Below are positions 59,066 through 64,000 of a DNA stretch of 64,000 bases, piece after piece. Made by a program: the position numbers and the translations under genes. The notes below the pieces were generated by a model. That model searched no databases, was not told the origin of the DNA, and saw only the letters and a program-made list of their open reading frames with translations. This DNA comes from AC-32 sp963704005 (GTDB lineage Bacteria; Actinomycetota; Thermoleophilia; Gaiellales; Gaiellaceae), in NCBI GenBank assembly GCA_963704005.1, contig CAVPGJ010000005.1:620001-684000 (forward strand). The letters run 5' to 3'. Each line of letters starts with the position of its first letter. Position 1 is the first letter of the stretch.

Positions 59066-59089
59066 CAATACCAAGAGGAAGGAGGCGAG

Positions 59090-60503
59090 ATGAGCTCTCG
59101 CACCGCCACCATCTGGACCTTCGCGATCACCTCGGTCGCGCTGTTCATGACCACCCTCGACAACCTGGTCGTGACGACCGCGCTACCGGTCATCCGCCGC
59201 GAGCTGCACGCCGGGCTGAGCGAGCTCGAGTGGACCGTGAACGCCTACACCCTGACCTTCGCCGTGTTCCTGATCACCGGCGCCGCGCTCGGCGACCGCT
59301 TCGGGCGGCGACCGGATGTTCGTCGTCGGACTGGCGATCTTCACGCTCGCCTCCGCGGCCGCGGCGCTCGCTCCTTCCATCGAAGTCCTGATCGCGGCAC
59401 GCGCAGTGCAGGGCCTGGGCGGCGCGATCGTGACGCCGCTGACGCTGACCATCCTCAGCAGTGCGGTCCCCGCCGAGCGGCGCGGGCTCGTGCTCGGCGC
59501 GTGGGGCGGCGTCATGGGCCTCGCCATCGCAATCGGACCGCTCGTGGGCGGCGCCGTCGTCGAGGGCATCTCCTGGCAGTGGATCTTCTGGCTCAACGTG
59601 CCGATCGGGCTCGCGCTGATCCCGCTCGCCGCGCTGCGCCTGCGTGAGAGCCGCGGCCCGAACGACTCACTCGACCTGCCGGGCGTCGGGCTCGCCAGCG
59701 CCGGCCTGTTCGGCATCGTCTTCGGGCTCGTGCGTGGCAACCAGCTCGGCTGGGGCAGCCCGCAGATCGTTGCCTCGCTCGCCGGCGGCGCCGCGTTGTT
59801 CGGGCTCTTCCTCGCCTGGGAGCTGCGGGCGCGGGAGCCGATGCTGCCGCTGCGCTTCTTCCGCAGCCGGACCTTCTCGGCCGCGAACGCGTCGTCGTTC
59901 CTGATGTACTTCGGGATGTTCGGGTCGATCTTCCTGCTGGCGCAGTTCTTCCAGACGGTGCAGGGCTATTCGCCCCTACAGGCAGGGCTGCGGATCTTGC
60001 CGTGGACGGCGATGCCGATCTTCATCGCACCGCTTGCCGGGGCACTCTCGGACCGGATCGGGGGGCGTCCGCTGATGGCGGTCGGGCTGGCGCTGCAGGC
60101 GACGGGCCTGGCGTGGATCGCCGCCGTGAGCAGCCCCACGGTCGCCTACTCGCAGCTGGTCGGGGCTTTTGTGGTCTCGGGAATTGGCATGGCGATGTTC
60201 TTCGCGCCGGTCGCGAACGTCGTGCTCTCGGCCGTGCGCCCGGTGGAGGAGGGACAGGCCTCGGGCGTCAACAACGCGATCCGCGAGCTCGGCGGCGTCT
60301 TCGGGGTCGCTGTCCTCGCCTCGGTGTTCGCACGCTACGGCGGCTACGGCACCGGACAGAGCTTCGTCGACGGCCTGACGCCGGCGATCTACGCGGGCGC
60401 CGCGGTTGTCGGCGCCGGCGCGATCGCCGCGCTTGGTGTCGGCCACGGGCGCAAGGTCGGCGCAGAGCAGGAGGCGTACGAACCCCTGGTGGAGGCCGCC
60501 TAG
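59090..60503 (+). CDS. MFS drug-efflux transporter (DHA2/EmrB-QacA type), frameshifted
   Basis: ATG 59090 follows AAGGAGG closely. The protein has about 14 helices. Motif A ends in GDRFGRR, then an extra C near 59312 breaks the frame; corrected it continues MFVVGLAIFTLASAAAALAP. Motif C-like RAVQGLGGAIVTPLTLTILS and GAWGGVMGLAIAIGPLVGGA are typical of DHA2 pumps. Length 1414 is 3n+1; corrected, 470 residues. It probably exports a drug under control of the adjacent TetR protein. GTG 59057 is an alternative start but lies inside the operator half-site. Confidence 0.85.
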
Positions 60504-61357
60504 CGGTTGAGCAGGGTGTAGCCGTCGCGGAGAAACGGCGTCCTGTCGATCAGGGCGCCGATCTCCTCTGCGGGGTGGCAGCCCTCCTCGGTGGCGATGC
60601 AGTCGAGGAGCTCCGGCGGGGTCAGGTCGAGGCCGTCCGTGGCCGGCGCGTCGACGGGTGCGAGCTTGATCACCTCGCACGCGACGATGGTCGGCACGCC
60701 GGCCTCGGCTGCGGCTTCGGCCAAGGCGTGCGTCCCCGGCTTGTTCGACAGGGTGCCGTCGTGGAAGACCGTGTCCGCGCCGACGAGCAGGAGCGAGGCC
60801 CACTCGAGCTTGGCTGGCGCCTCGTCGTCGGCGACGAGCTCGACCTCGAGGCCGGCCTCGCGCAGCTCCTGCGCGAACGGGCGGCCTTCCTCCTGCGGGG
60901 CGGAGACCGTGCAGATGACGTGCTCGGGCGGCGTGTAGAGCAGCGCCTCGCGCACCGTAGCCGAGGCCGAGTGGGTGAGCACCACCGCGTTCGCCAGGCG
61001 CTCCTTGAGGTGGATGGCGATCGAGGCCGCGGCGCGCCTGCGCCCGTCGAGCAGCGACTCCGCCTCCGCGCGCACGAGCTGCCGGAGCTGGTCGACCGGC
61101 AGGTGGCGCTCGCGCTGAGCCGCGGCGAGCACTCGCCCGACCGCGCCCGCCACCGCGCCGACCCCGGGCCGGCTGGCGGCCAGCTCGCGCCCGGCGCTCA
61201 GCAGGCACTCGACCAGCGCCTCACCGCTCGACGCCTCCTGATCGGCCTCCTCGACCAGCGCCTCCACCGCGCGGCGCGCCATCCAGCTGCCGCCGTGCGC
61301 CCGGTCACGGCGCAGCTCGTCGATGCGCTCGTCGAGGACTGTGGTCACTCGCAACAT
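60500..61357 (-). CDS. eIF-2B/ribose-1,5-bisphosphate isomerase-like protein
   Basis: 285 residues. The C-terminal Rossmann-like half has VVLTHSASATVREAL, a VSAPQEEGRPFAQELREAGL segment, and GADTVFHDGTLSNKPGTHAL, the strongest eIF2B-alpha/R15P isomerase signature. In bacteria such proteins are sugar-phosphate isomerases or unknown, not translation factors. The substrate is not deducible. ATG 61357 is chosen; the 3' end overlaps the MFS gene stop convergently by 4 bp. Confidence 0.78.
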   Translation of the reverse strand: MLRVTTVLDERIDELRRDRAHGGSWMARRAVEALVEEADQEASSGEALVECLLSAGRELAASRPGVGAVAGAVGRVLAAAQRERHLPVDQLRQLVRAEAESLLDGRRRAAASIAIHLKERLANAVVLTHSASATVREALLYTPPEHVICTVSAPQEEGRPFAQELREAGLEVELVADDEAPAKLEWASLLLVGADTVFHDGTLSNKPGTHALAEAAAEAGVPTIVACEVIKLAPVDAPATDGLDLTPPELLDCIATEEGCHPAEEIGALIDRTPFLRDGYTLLNR

Positions 61358-61405
61358 TCTCGCAGAATCCAGGGGAAACCTGCGCCGTCCCGCCCCGCCG
61401 CGACA

Positions 61406-62524
61406 ATGGATCTCTTGGAGCGACTCCTCGTTCTCGGGGCCGGGACCGGACAGCTCGGCCTGCTCGCGGCTGCGAAGGCCCGCGGGCTGTTCGTGATCGC
61501 GGTCGACCGCGACCCGGCGGCGCCGGGCTTCCGCCACGCCGACCGGCGGGCGATCGTGTCGGTCGAGGACGAGCCGGCTCTCGAGCGCCTGGCCGAGGCG
61601 GCGCGGATCGACGGCGTGATCGCGCCCGGATCGGACTGGCCGGTCGGCCCCGCGGCCCGGATCGCCGCCCGCCTGGGACTCGCGCACCCGATCACGCCGG
61701 AGACGGCGGTGCTCTCGACCTCCAAGCTCCGCCAGCGCGAGCGCCTCGCCGAAGCCGGCTTGCCGCAGCCGCGCTGGCAGGTCGTCTCGAAGCCCGACCA
61801 GGTGGTCGGCGTGCCGTGCCTCGTGCGCCCACCCGACCGGCAGAGCGGGCGGGCGAAGGCGCTGGTCCGCTCCTCGCGCGAGCTGCGCGGAGCGATCGCC
61901 GCCGCCTTGCGGTCCTCGCGGATCGGCCTCGCCCTCGTCGAGGAGCTGGTCGAGGAGCCGGTCGTGACCGTGAGCGCGTTCTCCCGCAACGGCGTCTTCC
62001 ATCCGCTGGCCGTGACCGACCGTGCCCCGCTCGCCCACCTCTGGGAGAGCCCGCACGCGGAAAGGGCGGCGTTGACGGCTGCCCGCGCGGCGAGGGCGCT
62101 CGGGATCCGGGAGGGACCGACGGTGACGCAGCTGCACATCGGCACGGGCGGCCCGAGGGTGCTCGAGCTCTCGGCGCGGATCGGCGGCGGCCACGAACCG
62201 GACCTCTGCCAGGCGGCGGTCGGTGTCGACCTGCATGCGCTCGCGCTTTCGGCGGCGCTCGGGGAGCCGGTCTCCGGGAGGCGGCTACGGACGAAGCGGG
62301 GCGCCGGCGGGGCCTGCGTCCGCTTCCTGGACGGCACGGGGGCGGCCGAGGGGCTGGCCGAGGCCGAGGCGCTTCCGGGCGTCGAGTGGGTGCGCGTCCA
62401 CGGCGACACCGACCGGGCCGGCGCGGTGCTCGCGACCGGCGGCAGCCCGGCCGAGGCTCTCGAGCGGGCGACGCTGGCGGCCGAGTGCATACGCTTCCGG
62501 CCGCCCCATGCAGAAGCTGTCTAG
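61406..62524 (+). CDS. ATP-grasp ligase-like protein (second copy type)
   Basis: 372 residues from ATG 61406. N-terminal LLVLGAGTGQLGLLAAAKAR and VIAVDRDPAAPGFRHAD form the preATP-grasp domain. The ATP-binding and metal regions are weaker than in the protein at 55882; VLELSARIGGGHEPDLCQAA is the clearest. The substrate is unknown; context is surface polysaccharide. Its end overlaps the next gene by 17 bp. Confidence 0.75.
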   Translation: MDLLERLLVLGAGTGQLGLLAAAKARGLFVIAVDRDPAAPGFRHADRRAIVSVEDEPALERLAEAARIDGVIAPGSDWPVGPAARIAARLGLAHPITPETAVLSTSKLRQRERLAEAGLPQPRWQVVSKPDQVVGVPCLVRPPDRQSGRAKALVRSSRELRGAIAAALRSSRIGLALVEELVEEPVVTVSAFSRNGVFHPLAVTDRAPLAHLWESPHAERAALTAARAARALGIREGPTVTQLHIGTGGPRVLELSARIGGGHEPDLCQAAVGVDLHALALSAALGEPVSGRRLRTKRGAGGACVRFLDGTGAAEGLAEAEALPGVEWVRVHGDTDRAGAVLATGGSPAEALERATLAAECIRFRPPHAEAV

Positions 62525-63485
62525 CCGTCAGAAGAGGCTGCTCCGCCTCTGCGGGACCCTCGTTATTACGGGTGGCTGTACCGCGTACATCGTCTGGAAG
62601 ATCAACATCGTCCAGACGATCCACATCCTCACGGGCGCGAACGTGTGGTACTTCCTGGGGGCGGTCGCGATCATGCTCGGCTCGGTCTGGCCGATGGCCT
62701 GGCGCTGGCAGCAGCTCCTGAACGCGCGAAACATCCGCGACCGGCTCTCGTGGCTCACGCGGGCCTACTTCGTCGCCTACACCGCGGGGCAGATCCTGCC
62801 GACAGCGGTCGGCGGCGACGCGGTCCGGATCTACGAGACGTCCAAGCGGCATCCCGGCCACGCCGGCACGGTCGCCGGCTCGGTGCTGCTGGAGCGCGCG
62901 CTCGGCGGCGCGGCCACGCTGGTGCTCGCGGGGGTCGGCTTCGCGCTGGCGATCGGCCACTACCCCGTCGGCGTCTACCTCTGGGTCGAGGGCGTGTTCG
63001 TCGTGCTGACGATCGTGCTGGCGGTCGCGCTCTTCGCCCGCCGCGCCCGCCCGCTGCTGGCGCTCTCGGTGCCGCTGCTCCGCCGCATCTGGCTCGAGAA
63101 GCCGCTCCGCGCCGCCTACGAGGGGATCCACGGCTTCCGCGACCACGCCGGGCTGCTGTTCGGCGTCTTCTCGCTGACGCTGGCCGTGCAGTCCGTGCGC
63201 GTGCTGGCGATCTGGCTCTCGGGCAAGGCGGTCGGGGTCGAGCTGTCGCCGCGGCCGTACTACGTGATGGGCCCGCTGCTCTTCCTGGTGCTGCTGGTGC
63301 CGTTCACGATCAACGGGATCGCCGTGCGCGAGTCGTTCTTCGTCAGCTTCCTCGGCGGGCTGGGCGTGAGCGCCGACAAGGCCTTCGCGACCGGGTTCCT
63401 GTTCTTCGCCGTCACGCTCTGCCTGTCGCTGCCGGGGGCGCTGCTGCTCGGCTGGCAGAGCCTGCGCGGGCTCGGGCGTGGCTGA
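62508..63485 (+). CDS. Lysylphosphatidylglycerol-synthase-TM/UPF0104 family membrane protein
   Basis: 325 residues from ATG 62508 with about seven to eight hydrophobic helices. The family landmarks are WRWQQLLNARNIRDRLSWLT, LPTAVGGDAVRIYETSKR and VAGSVLLERALGGAATLVL, the L..E(R/R).lG pattern, followed by NGIAVRESFFVSFLGGLGV. Members include the AglD2-like and MprF-TM proteins, proposed lipid flippases. It precedes a glycosyltransferase gene, so it may move a lipid-linked glycan precursor. Confidence 0.85.
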   Translation: MQKLSSRQKRLLRLCGTLVITGGCTAYIVWKINIVQTIHILTGANVWYFLGAVAIMLGSVWPMAWRWQQLLNARNIRDRLSWLTRAYFVAYTAGQILPTAVGGDAVRIYETSKRHPGHAGTVAGSVLLERALGGAATLVLAGVGFALAIGHYPVGVYLWVEGVFVVLTIVLAVALFARRARPLLALSVPLLRRIWLEKPLRAAYEGIHGFRDHAGLLFGVFSLTLAVQSVRVLAIWLSGKAVGVELSPRPYYVMGPLLFLVLLVPFTINGIAVRESFFVSFLGGLGVSADKAFATGFLFFAVTLCLSLPGALLLGWQSLRGLGRG

Positions 63486-64000
63486 CTCACCGCGTCTCGG
63501 TCATCGTCGTCACGTACAACGCGCTGCCGTGGATCGAGCGCTGCCTCGAGAGCGTGCGCGAGCACGAGACGATCGTCGTCGACCACGGCTCGACGGACGG
63601 GACGCTCGAGCTCGTTCGCGAGCGGTTCCCGGAGGCGACGCTGGTCGAGCAGGAGAACAAGGGCCTCGGCGGCGGCTCGAACGCGGGCATGCGGCTGGCG
63701 ACCGGCGATTACTACCTGCTCCTGAACTCGGACGCCTGGGCGCTCGGCGACGCGGTTGACCGGCTGGCGGCCTTCGCGGACGAGCATCCCCGCGCCGCGG
63801 TCGTCGGGCCGAAGCTCCTCAACCCGGACGGCTCCCTGCAGCGATCGGTGCGCGGGTTCCCGACCCTCTGGCGGCTGGCGACCGAGTACTTCTTCCTGCG
63901 CAAGCTCGCGCCCCGCACCCGCGCGCTGAACGCGTTCTACGGCGCGCGGTTCAAGCACGACCGCGTGCGCGAGGCCGACTTCCTGATGGGCGCCTGCCTG
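63478..64000 (+). CDS. Glycosyltransferase family 2, incomplete at window edge
   Basis: The readable frame is THRVSVIVVTYNALPWIERC then VVDHGSTDGTLELVRERF and ENKGLGGGSNAGMRLATGDY, with the DXD-like LLNSDAWALG. It is a WbbL/rhamnosyltransferase-type GT2. The end is cut by the window. The start is uncertain: GTG 63478 lies in another frame and would need one surplus base removed near 63491, while CTG 63482 would be in frame. The gene overlaps the previous stop. Confidence 0.8.

Noticed and set aside
59057..59089. GTG 59057 as the start of the MFS transporter
   Set aside because: It lies within the TetR half-site, while ATG 59090 has a strong AAGGAGG directly upstream and begins at the normal N-terminus for this family.
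1..64000. CRISPR array, tRNA, rRNA or prophage genes
   Set aside because: No regularly spaced identical repeats, no tRNA-like cloverleaf in the intergenic gaps, and no phage structural or integrase genes were seen. The repeats found are dispersed hairpins, not arrays.

Overview
The window is a GC-rich (roughly 70%), gene-dense bacterial segment on which almost every gene overlaps or nearly touches its neighbour (ATGA, GTGA and TGATG junctions are routine). The gene content points to a deep-branching actinobacterium of the Thermoleophilia type (Gaiellales/Solirubrobacterales). The grounds are a futalosine-route menaquinone gene set (mqnA, an mqnC-like gene, ubiX/ubiD, a methyltransferase and a polyprenyl synthase), a Bacillus-like split cytochrome b with a cytochrome c fusion, and many FlgD-Ig-like surface proteins. 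The taxonomic placement is inference; no rRNA or tRNA gene was found.

Layout. 0.3-5.2 kb: an AI-2E-type permease, an ABC exporter pair, hemB and a small helical protein. 5.2-9.1 kb: a secreted choice-of-anchor-L protein and a nucleotide cyclase/ATPase/TPR regulator. 9.1-17.3 kb: the respiratory block, with ubiD, Rieske protein, cytochrome b, cytochrome b/c fusion, ubiX, menG, polyprenyl-diphosphate synthase, mqnA and a Rieske oxygenase; quinol synthesis sits with the quinol-oxidising complex. 18.4-21.5 kb: two decayed IS110-family insertion sequences. 21.8-27.4 kb: an mqnC-like radical SAM gene overlapping a second radical SAM gene with an unusual CX8CX2C motif, a polysaccharide deacetylase, a phosphodiester glycosidase and a DedA protein. 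27.6-30.6 kb: a sugar aminotransferase and a CapD/WbpM-type dehydratase. 30.6-32.4 kb: an unrecognised 91-residue protein, a strong hairpin, and a large protein resembling DUF6895. 32.5-38.6 kb: helicase, DUF354 protein, aldo/keto reductase, LysR regulator, Fe-ADH-type enzyme and a pilin-like protein. 38.6-45.4 kb: a run of same-strand genes combining a fumarate-reductase-like flavoprotein, two-subunit fumarase, phosphosulfolactate synthase (comA), APS reductase, APS kinase, ATP sulfurylase and a TauE-type permease. 45.4-64 kb: a surface polysaccharide region (formyltransferase-like, PIG-L deacetylase, O-antigen ligase, flippase, epimerases, glycosyltransferases, two ATP-grasp enzymes) interrupted by a TetR/MFS efflux pair.

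Two dispersed intergenic repeat families stand out. One is a ~164-bp element (13225-13388 and 27422-27584) that folds into one long multi-helix hairpin, whose two copies differ by paired compensatory substitutions. The other is a ~70-bp tandem double hairpin with a GACCGGTC tail (165, 4975, 46338, 50888), plus a tail-only copy at 2206. Both lie almost exactly between stop and start codons.

At least seven otherwise intact genes carry one frameshift, and in every case the gene length is 3n+1. A single extra base explains each, which suggests either insertion-type sequence errors or an unusual mutation pattern.
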